Assembly (NCBI RefSeq): GCF_017877055.1
Contig: NZ_JAGIPG010000001.1
Location: forward strand, 1,612,001-1,676,000
Reading direction: 5' to 3'
From: Neorhizobium galegae
Lineage (GTDB): Bacteria > Pseudomonadota > Alphaproteobacteria > Rhizobiales > Rhizobiaceae
DNA length: 64,000 nucleotides
Shown one piece after another: positions 18,409-29,228 of this stretch (the first letter of the stretch is position 1; each line of letters opens with the position of its first letter). The notes beneath the pieces were generated by a model, which saw only the letters and a list, made by a program, of their open reading frames with translations, made no database searches and was not told the DNA's origin. The position numbers and the translations under genes were made by a program.

Positions 18409-19623
18409 ATGGCATTGCTGCCGGTTTCCGAGGCGAAAAGCCGCCTGCTTGGCAAAGCCAGCCCGGTCGGCACGGTGGAGACGGTCGCTCTTGGCGAAGC
18501 GAGCGGCCGAGTGCTGGCCGCTGATCTTGTCGCCCGCCTCACCCAGCCTCCTTTTCATGCTTCGGCCATGGATGGCTATGCGCTGAGCGCCTCGGATGCG
18601 TCGACGGTCGGGGCCGAACTGTCGGTGATCGGCACTGCCGCTGCCGGACACGCGTTTGAGGGCACGGTTGGCAACGGCGAGACGGTACGTATCTTCACCG
18701 GTGCCCCTCTGCCGGAGGGAACGGATTCGGTCCTTATTCAGGAGGACGCCGAAAAGCTTGAAGGCGACCGCATCCGCACCAGGTTCGAAGTCACAAAGGG
18801 GAGGCATGTGCGCCCTCGCGGCCAGGACTTCCTGGAGGGCGAGACCGTGCTCCCCGCCGGTACGCTGCTCGACTTCTCGCACCTGACGGTGGCGGCGGCC
18901 ATGAACCACCCGGAGCTGCCCGTGTATCGCCGTCCGCGCGTCGCGATCCTGGCGACCGGAGATGAGCTTGTCCCGCCCGGCGCCACGCCCGGACAAGCGC
19001 AGATCATTGCCTCCAACACCTTCGGCGTTTGCGCCCTGGTGCGCGACAATGGCGGCGAAGTCCTCGATCTCGGCATCGTCCGCGACCGGTCCGCGGATAT
19101 CACCGCAGCCATCGACAAGGCCCGTGCGGCCAAGGCCGACGTGCTGGTGACCCTCGGCGGCGCCTCGGTCGGTGATCACGACCTGGTACAGGCGACGCTG
19201 AAAGCCGCCGGCATGGAACTGGATTTCTGGCGCATCGCCATGCGTCCGGGCAAGCCGCTGATGGTCGGCGCGCTCGGCGACATGCACGTCCTCGGCCTGC
19301 CGGGCAATCCGGTGGCGAGCCTCGTTACCAGCCTGCTCTTCCTCGAACCCCTGATCCGCAAGCTCGCGCACCTGCCGGAAAGGCGCCGCGAAGTTCAGGG
19401 TATCACGGCGCACAGGCTTGCCGCCAACGACCAGCGCCAGGATTATCTGCGCGCCAGGCTGACGAGGGACCGCGACGGCAATCTGGTCGCCGAGGCGTTC
19501 GAGAAGCAGGACTCGTCGATGATGAAGATCTTCGCCCATTCCGGCGGCCTCATCATCCGCCCCGCGCACGCGCCGGAACTACCGGCCGGCGCCCCCTGCC
19601 CGATCCTGCTGATCCGGCCCTGA
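18409..19623 (+). CDS. moeA: Molybdopterin molybdenumtransferase
   Basis: A 404-residue MoeA, which inserts molybdate into adenylylated molybdopterin. Family blocks include FHASAMDGYAL near residue 50, IFTGAPLPEGTD, VRPRGQDF, ATGDELVPPG, the nucleotide-site GGASVGDHD, MRPGKPLMVG and LGLPGNPVAS. It is last in the ppiD-moeA block. In several rhizobia lexA follows moeA, but here the next gene is a photolyase. Confidence 0.97.
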   Translation: MALLPVSEAKSRLLGKASPVGTVETVALGEASGRVLAADLVARLTQPPFHASAMDGYALSASDASTVGAELSVIGTAAAGHAFEGTVGNGETVRIFTGAPLPEGTDSVLIQEDAEKLEGDRIRTRFEVTKGRHVRPRGQDFLEGETVLPAGTLLDFSHLTVAAAMNHPELPVYRRPRVAILATGDELVPPGATPGQAQIIASNTFGVCALVRDNGGEVLDLGIVRDRSADITAAIDKARAAKADVLVTLGGASVGDHDLVQATLKAAGMELDFWRIAMRPGKPLMVGALGDMHVLGLPGNPVASLVTSLLFLEPLIRKLAHLPERRREVQGITAHRLAANDQRQDYLRARLTRDRDGNLVAEAFEKQDSSMMKIFAHSGGLIIRPAHAPELPAGAPCPILLIRP

Positions 19624-19685
19624 ACTGATCCGATCCGTTCCGAAATCCGTACCTTTGGGCAGCAATGCCCCGAACGGAGAAGACC

Positions 19686-21119
19686 GTGTCCCACGAAAAA
19701 TCGGCCCCCGCCATCCTCTGGTTTCGCAAGGATCTGCGCCTCGACGACAATCCGGCGCTGCACGCTGCGATCGAGGCCGGCGGCCCGGTCATCCCGGTCT
19801 ATATCCGCGAGCCGGCACGCCTGAACATCGGACCGCTCGGTGCCGCGCAGGCGTGGTGGCTGCATCACTCGCTCGCAGCACTCAAGGTTTCTCTCAAGTC
19901 TCTGGGCAGTGACCTAATCCTCATCTCCGGCAAGGCCGAGGACGTGCTCACCGATCTCTCCCGCAAGACCGATGCGAAAACCGTCTTCGTCAACCGCGCC
20001 TGTGAGCGGACGCTGTTCGATCGGGGCATCGCCATTGAATTGAAAAAGCGCGACATCGCTATCCGCGCCTTCCACGGACAGCTCCTGCACGAGCCGAAAT
20101 CCATTCGCACCGGTGCCGGCAACGCCTTCAAGGTGTTTACGCCGTTCTGGAATGCGTTCCAGAAGGCAAGCGAGCCGCAGGAACCAACTGACGCGCCGAC
20201 GAAAATCTCCTCGCCTGGATATCTACCGTCTGCCGAGAACCTGGATCATTGGGCTCTGCTGCCGAAGAAACCGGATTGGGCCGCGGATTTCGGTAGAATG
20301 TGGACGCCGGGCGAAGCGGGAGCGCAGGAAAGGCTTCGCAACTTCGTGGATCGCGAACTGCACGACTACAGGCGCGGCCGCGATCTGCCGTCAGTCGATG
20401 CCACCTCCCTCCTCTCGCCACACCTGGCGCATGGGGAGGTCTCTGCCGCCCGCATCTGGCATGCCGTCCGGGGCCTGCCCTCAGAGGCTTTTGAAGATGT
20501 TGTCCATTTCCGCCGCGAACTCGCCTGGCGGGACTTCTGCTACAATCTGCTGACCGAATTCCCCGAACTTCACGACAGGAACTGGGACGACAGGTTCGAC
20601 GGCTTCAAATGGGAATACGACGCCAAGGAGTTCAACGCCTGGACGATGGGCCTGACGGGCTATCCCATCGTCGATGCCGGTATGCGCCAGCTCTGGCGCA
20701 CGGGCTTCATGCACAACCGCGTCCGTATGATCACCGCGTCCTTCCTGATCAAGGACCTGATGATTGACTGGCGCAAGGGTGAGAGATGGTTCCGCGACAC
20801 GCTGGTCGATGCAGATGCCGCCAATAATGCGGCCAACTGGCAATGGGTCGCGGGCTCCGGCGCCGACGCCTCGCCGTTCTTCCGGATCTTCAATCCCGTC
20901 CTGCAGGGCGAGAAATTCGATCCGGATGGTGATTATGTCCGGGAGCACGTCCCGGAATTGGCAAGGCTGGATCGCAAATACGTCCACAAGCCTTTCGAAG
21001 CGCCGGAGCATGTCCTGGAAAAAGCGGGTATCGAGCTCGGGAAAACCTATCCGAAGCCGATCGTCGATCACGCTTTTGCCCGCGACCGGGCTCTTGCTGC
21101 CTACCGCAACATCCGCTGA
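19686..21119 (+). CDS. phrB: Deoxyribodipyrimidine photolyase (CPD class I)
   Basis: A 477-residue flavoprotein that repairs UV-induced pyrimidine dimers with blue light. The N-terminal antenna domain begins ILWFRKDLRLDDNPAL. The FAD domain contains LARGEVS-like AHGEVSAARIW, the Trp-rich block EFNAWTMGLTGYPIVDAGMRQL, NRVRMITASFLIKDL and NAANWQWVAGSGADASPFFRIFNP, all typical of class I CPD photolyases. GGAGAAG before the GTG at 19686 supports that start. An ATG at 19665 would add seven residues. Confidence 0.93.
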   Translation: MSHEKSAPAILWFRKDLRLDDNPALHAAIEAGGPVIPVYIREPARLNIGPLGAAQAWWLHHSLAALKVSLKSLGSDLILISGKAEDVLTDLSRKTDAKTVFVNRACERTLFDRGIAIELKKRDIAIRAFHGQLLHEPKSIRTGAGNAFKVFTPFWNAFQKASEPQEPTDAPTKISSPGYLPSAENLDHWALLPKKPDWAADFGRMWTPGEAGAQERLRNFVDRELHDYRRGRDLPSVDATSLLSPHLAHGEVSAARIWHAVRGLPSEAFEDVVHFRRELAWRDFCYNLLTEFPELHDRNWDDRFDGFKWEYDAKEFNAWTMGLTGYPIVDAGMRQLWRTGFMHNRVRMITASFLIKDLMIDWRKGERWFRDTLVDADAANNAANWQWVAGSGADASPFFRIFNPVLQGEKFDPDGDYVREHVPELARLDRKYVHKPFEAPEHVLEKAGIELGKTYPKPIVDHAFARDRALAAYRNIR

Positions 21120-21143
21120 TCGAGCCGAACGGCCAGGACGAAA

Positions 21144-21587
21144 CTATTCCTCGTCCTGCCCGAGCTCGATGTCCTGCCCGCGCTCGATCAATACCCAGAC
21201 ATGACCGGCCGGATCGAAGATCGACGCCACCTGCCGGCCGTTCATGTCCGTCTGGATCCTGTCGCGCATCATGCCGCCGAATTCGAACGCCGCCTCGACG
21301 ACGCTTTCGACATCCGGCACCGTCAGCTGGAAGATCGTGCTGACGGCGCCGTCGTTTTTCGGATGGTAAGGACCCTGATAGGAAGGCGCCGACTCTCTCT
21401 CCGGGTCGGATCCGCAGACGACGATGCCGATCGATCCGAACTGCAGCTCGATCATCGTCAGGCGCAGCATTTCATAGGAGTTCGTTTCCGTGGCGCCGAA
21501 GACGTTCTTGTAGAACTCGGCGGTTGGCCGTTCGCGCCCCTGTGCCACGAACAAGCTTAAACTCAAGCTGAAATTGCTGCCCAACAT
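21144..21587 (-). CDS. VOC (glyoxalase-like) superfamily protein
   Basis: A 147-residue paired-beta-alpha-beta protein of the PhnB-like type. It shows FYKNVFGATE at the N-terminus and the C-terminal element QVASIFDPAGHVWVLIERG, where D-P-x-G-H-x-W-x-L is diagnostic of the vicinal-oxygen-chelate fold. Many such proteins are of unknown function and some bind antibiotics or catalyse glyoxalase-type reactions. No substrate can be inferred. It is convergent with the photolyase gene, 24 bases apart. Confidence 0.8.
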   Translation of the reverse strand: MLGSNFSLSLSLFVAQGRERPTAEFYKNVFGATETNSYEMLRLTMIELQFGSIGIVVCGSDPERESAPSYQGPYHPKNDGAVSTIFQLTVPDVESVVEAAFEFGGMMRDRIQTDMNGRQVASIFDPAGHVWVLIERGQDIELGQDEE

Positions 21588-21680
21588 CGTCCGTGCTCAC
21601 CCGTGATTCCCCCTGCAGGATAAAGGAGTTTTTGTGATGGTGTCATGTCGGCTGTGGAAGCTGTCGGCCTTTAACAGCCG

Positions 21681-22823
21681 CTATGCACCGGATTCGCCGC
21701 CCGGCCCGGCATAGCGCGCCCGCGGCCGGATCAGGTGTCCGCTTTCGACCTGCTCCATGGCATGCGCCAGCCAGCCGGCGGTGCGCGACAGCGCGAAGAT
21801 GACCAGTGGGGCGTCTTCCGGAAGCTTGAACGCCGCGGCAAGCGATGCCAGCGCGAAATCGATGTTGATCGGTTCGCCGAGCAGTTCCTCCCCTGCTTCG
21901 GCAAGCGACGTGTAGAGCGGCGGCGCCTCGAAACTCGCCATCAGCGCCCGCGCCCGTGGATCGCCATGCGGATAGAGACGGTGGCCGAAAGGCCTGACGA
22001 CGCCTTCCGTGGAAAGCATGCCGCGGATTGCCTCGCGCACGCCAATCGACGCCGCCTTTTCGGCGAGCACCGTGACGCTGATCCAGGCGCCGCCATGCCG
22101 CGGGCCGGTGAGCGTGGCAAGGCCGGAAAGCGTCGCAGCGGAGAGTGCGGCGCCCGACGACGCCGTCACGCGCGCTGCAAAGGCGGAAACGTTGAGTTCA
22201 TGTTCGGCCGCCAGCACCAGCGCCCTGCGGATCGGCTCGGCCGCATCGGGACGCTGCCAGCCGAGGGCCAGCCGTTCATGCAGGGGCAGCGGTTCCGGCC
22301 ACGGCGCCAACGCCATGCCGGCGGTCGAGAGCACGTCCGTTGCTTCGGCGCGCAGGACGAAGGGTTTGCGGCGCAGCGCCGGCAGGTCGTTCATCACGCG
22401 GCCTGCCAGCCCGGCAAAAGCCGCAGCCATGCGGCTCGATCCGTCCGACCCCACCTTCCCCGCCGTAACCTGCACCCTTTCCGTATCCCAGAGAAGCGCG
22501 GCCACCTCCTCCAGCGTCCCACGCTCGCACAACTCGACGGCATCGCGCCCGCGATAGAAAAGCCGCCCGTCGGAAATCGTCGAGATTGTCGTCGGCAGGA
22601 CCGGATCGCCCCAGCGGATCGCGTCCGCTGCCACCGCCGCCGACTGCCGCCGCCCGGCATGCCGTTCAGAGAGGCGCCTGACGTCGTCTGCCTGGTAGAG
22701 GCTGCGGCGGGGATCGGCAGGATCCGGCTTCGCGCGGATGCGGCCGCGGCTGACATTGGCGTAAAGCGTCTGCGGCTTGGTCCCGAGGCGGGAGAGCGCT
22801 TCTTCGGCGGTGATCCAGAGCAT
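21681..22823 (-). CDS. Citrate synthase-family protein with N-terminal helix-turn-helix
   Basis: A 380-residue protein. Residues about 1-50 (LWITAEEALSRLGTKPQTLYANVSRGRI) form a MerR/excisionase-type helix-turn-helix. The rest is a citrate synthase fold with HELNVSAFAARVTASSGA, GPRHGGAW, the catalytic His region RPFGHRLYPHGDPRA and NIDFALASLA. The His and Asp of the active site appear kept. HTH-fused citrate synthases are known in Proteobacteria beside a second citrate-synthase gene, as here, and their metabolic role is unclear. It is divergent from the 363-residue paralogue at 22903 with only 79 bases between them. The ATG at 22823 fits the family N-terminus. An ATG at 22829 is also possible. 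Confidence 0.85.
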   Translation of the reverse strand: MLWITAEEALSRLGTKPQTLYANVSRGRIRAKPDPADPRRSLYQADDVRRLSERHAGRRQSAAVAADAIRWGDPVLPTTISTISDGRLFYRGRDAVELCERGTLEEVAALLWDTERVQVTAGKVGSDGSSRMAAAFAGLAGRVMNDLPALRRKPFVLRAEATDVLSTAGMALAPWPEPLPLHERLALGWQRPDAAEPIRRALVLAAEHELNVSAFAARVTASSGAALSAATLSGLATLTGPRHGGAWISVTVLAEKAASIGVREAIRGMLSTEGVVRPFGHRLYPHGDPRARALMASFEAPPLYTSLAEAGEELLGEPINIDFALASLAAAFKLPEDAPLVIFALSRTAGWLAHAMEQVESGHLIRPRARYAGPGGESGA

Positions 22824-22830
22824 GTTCATA

Positions 22831-22860
22831 TTGATCGATAGCATCAAGATTGACGTCAAT
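22831..22860. promoter_or_regulatory. Palindromic operator candidate between the divergent citrate synthase genes
   Basis: Two symmetric elements lie side by side: TTGAT-N7-ATCAA at 22831-22847 and the perfect 12-base palindrome ATTGACGTCAAT at 22849-22860. The palindrome contains a TTGACG -35-like hexamer on each strand. For the plus strand, a GATCAT 17 bases further on could be the -10. Its place in the shared start region of both genes suggests joint control. Confidence 0.45.
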
Positions 22861-22902
22861 AAGACTAAGTCGGATCATTAGGTTCGTAAAGGAGAAACAC
22901 CC

Positions 22903-23994
22903 ATGAAAAACAACGGACTTGAAGATGTCATCGCCGCCGAGACCCGGCTTTCGGACGTGGACGGAGAAGCGGGTCGCCTCGTCATTCGCGGCGTATCGCT
23001 CGACCTGCTTGTCGAGCGCGCGACCTATGAAGACGCTGCCGCATTGCTGCTGGATGGCTTTCTGGAACATCCGGTCACTGCGGCTGATCTCAAGGCCCGC
23101 CTCGGCCAAGCCCGCGCCGAGGTTTTTACTCATATGGGCGCCGCGGATCCCGCGCTGCTGAGCCTGCCGCCCGTCGATGCGATGCGCGCCCTGATCGCGC
23201 GGCTGCCCGACGGCGAGGATTTCGAAACTGCTCTTCGTCTGCTCGCCGCGCCCGCCGTCTTCCTGCCGGCCGTGCTGCGGCTCCGAAAGGGAAAGACACC
23301 GGTCGCGCCCAGCCCGTCGCTCTCCCAGTCCGCCGACATCCTCGCCATGCTGAACGCCAGCCTGCCGACGCGCGAACAGGTCGCAGCGCTCGACGCCTAT
23401 CTGGTGACGATCTCGGATCACGGTCTCAACGCCTCGACCTTCGCCTCGCGCGTCGTCTCCTCGACCGGCGCCGGCCTCACTTCCTGCGTGCTTGCCGCGA
23501 TCAGCGCGCTCAAAGGGCCGCTGCATGGCGGCGCGCCGGGACCGGTGCTCGACATGCTGGATGCGATCGGCAGCGGGGACAATGCCGAGACCTGGCTCAA
23601 CAAGGCGCTGGATCGCGGCGAACGGCTGATGGGGTTCGGCCACCGCATCTACCGCGTTCGCGATCCCCGCGCCGATGCGCTGAAAGGCGCATTGCGGCCC
23701 TTGGTCGTGACCGGACAGGTGGACCGCGACCGCATCCGGCTCGCCGAAGCCGTCGAGCAGGCGGCGCTCGCCATTCTCAAGGAGCGCAAGCCGGACCGAC
23801 CGCTGGACGTCAACGTCGAATTTTACACGGCCCTGCTGCTCGATGCGCTGAAATTTCCGCGGGCTGCCTTCACCGGCGTCTTTGCGATCGGCCGCACGGT
23901 CGGCTGGATCGCCCATGCCCGCGAACAGGCGCTGGAAGGCCGGCTGATCCGGCCACGTTCGGTTTATGTCGGCCCCCTGCCCCAGGCGGCATGA
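22903..23994 (+). CDS. Citrate/2-methylcitrate synthase family protein
   Basis: A 363-residue citrate synthase homologue behind a strong ribosome site (AAAGGAG, eight bases before ATG). Active-site regions are DHGLNASTFASRVV (His), MGFGHRIYRVRDPRAD (His) and NVEFYTALLL. In the last block the usual catalytic Asp is Glu, as in some minor citrate/methylcitrate synthases. It is shorter than the housekeeping GltA (about 430 residues) and lacks its NADH-binding N-terminal domain, so a secondary role, possibly in propionyl-CoA or short-chain metabolism, is likely. It is paired head-to-head with the HTH-fused paralogue. Confidence 0.85.
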   Translation: MKNNGLEDVIAAETRLSDVDGEAGRLVIRGVSLDLLVERATYEDAAALLLDGFLEHPVTAADLKARLGQARAEVFTHMGAADPALLSLPPVDAMRALIARLPDGEDFETALRLLAAPAVFLPAVLRLRKGKTPVAPSPSLSQSADILAMLNASLPTREQVAALDAYLVTISDHGLNASTFASRVVSSTGAGLTSCVLAAISALKGPLHGGAPGPVLDMLDAIGSGDNAETWLNKALDRGERLMGFGHRIYRVRDPRADALKGALRPLVVTGQVDRDRIRLAEAVEQAALAILKERKPDRPLDVNVEFYTALLLDALKFPRAAFTGVFAIGRTVGWIAHAREQALEGRLIRPRSVYVGPLPQAA

Positions 23995-24001
23995 CGAGCG
24001 G

Positions 24002-24772
24002 TCACATCTGGATGGACATGCCGCCATCGACGGTCAGCACATGGCCGTTGACGAAGGAGCCGGCGTCGCTTGCGAGAAAAAGCGCGGCGCCGGCGATCTC
24101 CTCGGGCTGGCCCCACCGCTGTAAAGGCACGCGCTGCCGCATGAAGGCGATCATGTCCGGATCTGCGGAAATCCCCGCATTGGTCTCGGTGGCGAACATG
24201 CCAGGCGCAATCGCATTGCTGGTGACGCCGAACGGGCCGTATTCGGCCGCAAGACTGCGCACCAGACCGGTCAGGCCCTGTTTGGCGACCGGATAGATGG
24301 CATCGCCCGAACGCGCCATGCTGCCGATGATCGACGTGACCGAGATGAGTCGGCCATGGCCCTGAACCTTCATGATATCAGCGGCATTGCGGGACAGCGC
24401 GATTGCCGAGAGCAGGTCGGTCTGGATCAGGTTCAGGATATCGGCGTCGCTGAATGCCGCAAATGGGCGCCGGTCGCGGGCGCCGACATTGTTGATCAGG
24501 ATATCCAGCCGGCCATGATCCGCGTGAATCCTGGCGATCACCTCGCGTCCGGCATCGAGATCCGCGACGTCGAAGGCGGCTGCGCTTGCCTTGCCGCCCG
24601 CGCTGGTGATCGAAGCCACGGCCTGTGCGAGCATGTCGCCGGAGCGGCCGCTGAGCACGACATGCGCGCCGGCCTCCACCATGGCCTTCGCCATCTGCAA
24701 GCCAAGTCCCCGGCCGCTGCCGGTCACCAGGGCCACGCGTCCGTTAAGAGAAAATCTGTCGAAAATGGCCAT
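24002..24772 (-). CDS. SDR family NAD(P)-dependent oxidoreductase
   Basis: A 256-residue classical short-chain dehydrogenase. The dinucleotide loop is TGSGRGLG, the NNVG (normally NNAG) element is in ILINNVGARDRR, the catalytic Ser is in ISVTSIIGS, the YxxxK pair in YPVAKQG, and the C-terminus VTVDGG-like LTVDGGMSIQM is typical of gluconate 5-dehydrogenase/3-oxoacyl reductase relatives. Substrate unknown. It is transcribed towards the end of the citrate synthase gene (7-base gap). The ATG at 24772 gives the family N-terminus. Confidence 0.88.
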   Translation of the reverse strand: MAIFDRFSLNGRVALVTGSGRGLGLQMAKAMVEAGAHVVLSGRSGDMLAQAVASITSAGGKASAAAFDVADLDAGREVIARIHADHGRLDILINNVGARDRRPFAAFSDADILNLIQTDLLSAIALSRNAADIMKVQGHGRLISVTSIIGSMARSGDAIYPVAKQGLTGLVRSLAAEYGPFGVTSNAIAPGMFATETNAGISADPDMIAFMRQRVPLQRWGQPEEIAGAALFLASDAGSFVNGHVLTVDGGMSIQM

Positions 24773-24868
24773 ATCGCACCGCTGAATAGAAAAAGAGCAA
24801 TTCCGCGAGCATACGGGATGTTGAAGCAATACCGCCAGTGCCAAAACACAAGGCCTTGGCCTGACGGC

Positions 24869-24899
24869 AAAAAAGGCAGGATACGAGACCCTGCCTTTT
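24869..24899 (-). terminator. Intrinsic terminator of pyrG
   Basis: On the minus strand, AAAAGGCAGG and CCTGCCTTTT arms (24871-24880 and about 24890-24899) form a 10-base stem with a 9-base loop, followed by a run of U from 24874 to 24869. It lies 10 bases after the pyrG stop. Confidence 0.8.
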
Positions 24900-24907
24900 C
24901 GATCTGC

Positions 24908-26593
<1,686 letters not shown>

Positions 26594-26616
26594 TTAAAAC
26601 GGCTGTGGAATCTTCA

Positions 26617-26649
26617 CAAAATAAAACCGGCAGGCTTTTGGCCTGCCGG
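26617..26649 (-). terminator. Intrinsic terminator of secG
   Basis: Nine-base arms CCGGCAGGC (26627-26635) and GCCTGCCGG (26641-26649) with a 5-base loop. On the minus strand the stem is followed by U4AU4 (26626-26617), making a good Rho-independent terminator between secG and pyrG. Confidence 0.8.
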
Positions 26650-26671
26650 AGCTTGAAACGTCGACCGCGCC

Positions 26672-27139
26672 TTACTGGCCGGTCGGAACACCCGTCGGGG
26701 CAGCCGGAGCGGCGGGCGCCGAACCGGTCGCAGGGGCCGCGGGTGCGGGCGCAGCACCGGTTGCCGGGGCTGCTGGCGCCGGAACGGATGCGCCGGAGCC
26801 GGACGGAACGCCGTTGCCTGCTGGAGCGGGCGCAGGTGCCGGGCCGAGCTGGTCGAGAATGCCGCCGCCCGTGCCCTGCTGGCTCTGCGGGATGCGGTTC
26901 AGGATGTCGCTCGGGCGGGATTCGTACCGGGCCAGGATGCCGAGCGCCAGCGAGGTGATGAAGAACAGCGTCGCGAGGATGGCGGTCGTGCGGGTCAGCG
27001 CATTGGCGGTGCCGCGTGCCGACATGAAGCCGGAGCCGCCGCCGATGCCGAGCCCGCCGCCTTCGGAGCGCTGGATCAGCACGACGCCGACGAGCGCCAG
27101 CACGATCATGAGATGAATAACGATCAGAACGGTCTGCAT
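26672..27139 (-). CDS. secG: Preprotein translocase subunit SecG
   Basis: A 155-residue inner-membrane protein of the SecYEG channel. Two membrane helices flank the cytoplasmic GGGLG-rich loop (RSEGGGLGIGGGSGFM), as in all SecG. Residues about 75 to the end form an unusual Ala/Pro/Gly-rich tail with repeated PAAPATG/APAAP units, nearly doubling the usual 75-110 residue length. Such tails are seen in Rhizobiales SecG. tpiA lies 95 bases upstream, in the usual tpiA-secG-pyrG order. Confidence 0.95.
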   Translation of the reverse strand: MQTVLIVIHLMIVLALVGVVLIQRSEGGGLGIGGGSGFMSARGTANALTRTTAILATLFFITSLALGILARYESRPSDILNRIPQSQQGTGGGILDQLGPAPAPAPAGNGVPSGSGASVPAPAAPATGAAPAPAAPATGSAPAAPAAPTGVPTGQ

Positions 27140-27234
27140 GAATTAAAGATCCCTGCCCCTCGACGAGGCAATAGAAGAAGATTGGCGGCTCTTTACATGA
27201 GGCCCGCGCGCATTCCAAGCCCTTATCAAAAGCT

Positions 27235-28005
27235 TTAGGCCGTCAGTTCCTCATAGATCCGATAGATGGCGAGAAAGTCCGCGGCTTTCAAGCTCGCGCC
27301 GCCGATCAGGGCGCCATCGACATTCTCGACGCCCATCAACTCGCGGGCATTGCCCGGCTTGACCGAACCGCCATAGAGAATGCGCATCTGTCTGCCTTCG
27401 TCGCCGAACCGCTGAATAAGTTCTGCCCGCATGAAGGCATGGGTGATCTCGATATCCTTGGCGGTCGGCGTCAGTCCGGTGCCGATCGCCCAGATCGGTT
27501 CATAGGCGACGACGGTGTTGTCAGCATTTGCCGACAGGGGCAGCGAGCCGAAAATCTGGCGTTTCAGGATGTCGAGGGTCTGGTAGGCATCGCGTTCGTC
27601 GCCGGTTTCGCCGATGCAGATGATCGCCGTCAGGCCGGCGGCATAGGCGGCCTCCGCCTTGGCGCGGACCAGATGATCGGTCTCCGCATGGTCGGCTCGG
27701 CGTTCGGAATGTCCGACGATCACATAGGTGCCGAAGCAGTCGGCGATCATCTCCGCGGAAATATCGCCCGTATGGGCGCCGCTGACGTTCTGGTGGCAAT
27801 CCTGGCCGCCAATTTCCAGCGGGCTGTCGGTCGCCAGGGCGGTTGCGACATAGAGCAGCGTCGCCGGCGGGCAGATCAGCGTATCGACCTTTTCCGACAA
27901 CGGTCCGATCACGCCATCGGCAATCGCCTTGATTTCGGTCAGGAACTCGCGGGTGCCGTTCATTTTCCAGTTTCCGGCAACGAGCGGGCGCACATCAGGC
28001 GTCAT
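27235..28005 (-). CDS. tpiA: Triose-phosphate isomerase
   Basis: A 256-residue TIM barrel that interconverts dihydroxyacetone phosphate and glyceraldehyde 3-phosphate. The substrate Lys is in VAGNWKMNG, the catalytic His in IVGHSERR, the catalytic Glu in [12 protein letters not shown], and the phosphate loop in [12 protein letters not shown]. The start at 28005 gives the usual N-terminus. An upstream in-frame extension is not supported. Confidence 0.97.
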   Translation of the reverse strand: MTPDVRPLVAGNWKMNGTREFLTEIKAIADGVIGPLSEKVDTLICPPATLLYVATALATDSPLEIGGQDCHQNVSGAHTGDISAEMIADCFGTYVIVGHSERRADHAETDHLVRAKAEAAYAAGLTAIICIGETGDERDAYQTLDILKRQIFGSLPLSANADNTVVAYEPIWAIGTGLTPTAKDIEITHAFMRAELIQRFGDEGRQMRILYGGSVKPGNARELMGVENVDGALIGGASLKAADFLAIYRIYEELTA

Positions 28006-28148
28006 AAGCAAACATTTCCTCTCCGTTCGGTTCCGACCAGCAAAACCGAAGCCTCCGTCTATTCGGAAACTGGTTTTAGACATATCCTGCGTGAATTGGT
28101 ATGCAAAAGACAGGTTTTGGTTCAGGACCTTGGTTAACGAGCCGCCTT

Positions 28149-29045
28149 TCAGTGGCTGGTCAGCACAAAATTCAGGACCTTCCGCCAGTCCACCATCCGG
28201 ATCGGCGTCCCGTGGCTGCCGGTCGCGAACAGAGTGAACCGGGTCGGATAGCGTGCGGTCTTCAGCTTGCGATAGACCGCGTCCTGATCCTCGGACTTGT
28301 AGACGCTGTCGCTGCCGCCATGCGCGAAATAGATGGGCAGCTTGCGCTTTGCCAGGGCCGATTTAGGCAAATCCGGGTCCGGCGGGCCGCCGAGCAGCGC
28401 CATGCCCTTCAGATACCCCACCGTCTGTTTGTCGCGGCTGATGCCCTGGCAGATGAACCCGCCCATCGAGGCGCAGGCGAGGATCACCGGCCGTCCGGAC
28501 GACTGGTCGAACGCATAGCGGATCAGCGCCGCGATATCGGCGACCCCTTTGTCGTCGAATGAAGTGACGCTCGGCGAATAATAGGTGCCGCCGTTACCGG
28601 TCGCGAGGTTTTTCAGGCGATTGAAATTGCCGCCGAACGTATAGTCGTTGACGCCGAGCCGGCGGTCGCCGCCGCGGCCGTGGATGAAGATCACCGTGAA
28701 GGCGGCGCCCTTAGCCTGTCCCACCCTGGTGACATCGAGCCGGCGCCCGCCAAGCTCCAGCGTCTCGTTCTGCTGAGAGCCTCTGACGCCCAGGGAAACA
28801 TACTCGTCCTTGACGCGCCGTTCCGGCTCGCGGTCGCGGCCGTTGATGTCGCGCATTTCCTGGTAGTCGATCACCTCGTAGGCGCCGCCGTCGGAGGATT
28901 GCAGCACCGTCATCCGGGAAAAAAGCTCGTCCTTGAAGGGCTTTATCGGCCCTTCCTGCGCTTGCGCCGAAGCTGCGCCAAGAGTTGCCAGGACAGCAAG
29001 AACCGTGCCGAAAACGAAATGAACTGTGGACATGCTTGGTTTCAT
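28149..29045 (-). CDS. Exported alpha/beta hydrolase
   Basis: A 298-residue protein with an N-terminal signal peptide (about 1-29, ending ASAQAQ) and an alpha/beta hydrolase core. The oxyanion HG is in [10 protein letters not shown], the nucleophile elbow is CASMGG (so Cys takes the place of the first Gly in GxSxG), the acid is probably Asp in [12 protein letters not shown] and the His is in TGSHGTP. Lys/Arg-rich N-terminal segments and [18 protein letters not shown] are not assigned. GAGGGAACCTG precedes the ATG. The substrate is unknown. It is divergent from parE. Confidence 0.8.
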   Translation of the reverse strand: MKPSMSTVHFVFGTVLAVLATLGAASAQAQEGPIKPFKDELFSRMTVLQSSDGGAYEVIDYQEMRDINGRDREPERRVKDEYVSLGVRGSQQNETLELGGRRLDVTRVGQAKGAAFTVIFIHGRGGDRRLGVNDYTFGGNFNRLKNLATGNGGTYYSPSVTSFDDKGVADIAALIRYAFDQSSGRPVILACASMGGFICQGISRDKQTVGYLKGMALLGGPPDPDLPKSALAKRKLPIYFAHGGSDSVYKSEDQDAVYRKLKTARYPTRFTLFATGSHGTPIRMVDWRKVLNFVLTSH

Positions 29046-29228
29046 CAGGTTCCCTCAGCCTCGCAAGCTTGCCATGGCCCGATCGGCGCAGCATTGGTGA
29101 AAAACGACCGTTTCCATGCGGCATCGCGAAAAAGCCGGGTTTCTGGCAGAATCGCGAGTGATTCGAAACAGCACGAGATGGGTATGGCTTCCTCTTCCGC
29201 ACCCCGACAGGTAGTACCGACGCAGCCA

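Noticed and set aside
17578..19569. 663-codon open frame on the minus strand opposite trpC, moaC and moeA
   Set aside because: It mirrors three certain genes on the other strand, its translation has no domain, and its composition is typical of antisense frames in GC-rich DNA. The same applies to long frames opposite pyrG, the phytochrome gene and thrS.
21637..21714. 25-codon open frame with AAAGGAG upstream, overlapping the end of the HTH citrate synthase gene
   Set aside because: The ribosome site is good, but the product has no helix, motif or promoter, and two thirds of it are antisense to a certain gene.
28000..28035. GGAAC-N16-GTTT on the minus strand at the tpiA start
   Set aside because: The -10 part would fall on the start codon and the last element is not CGTT, so it is a chance match.
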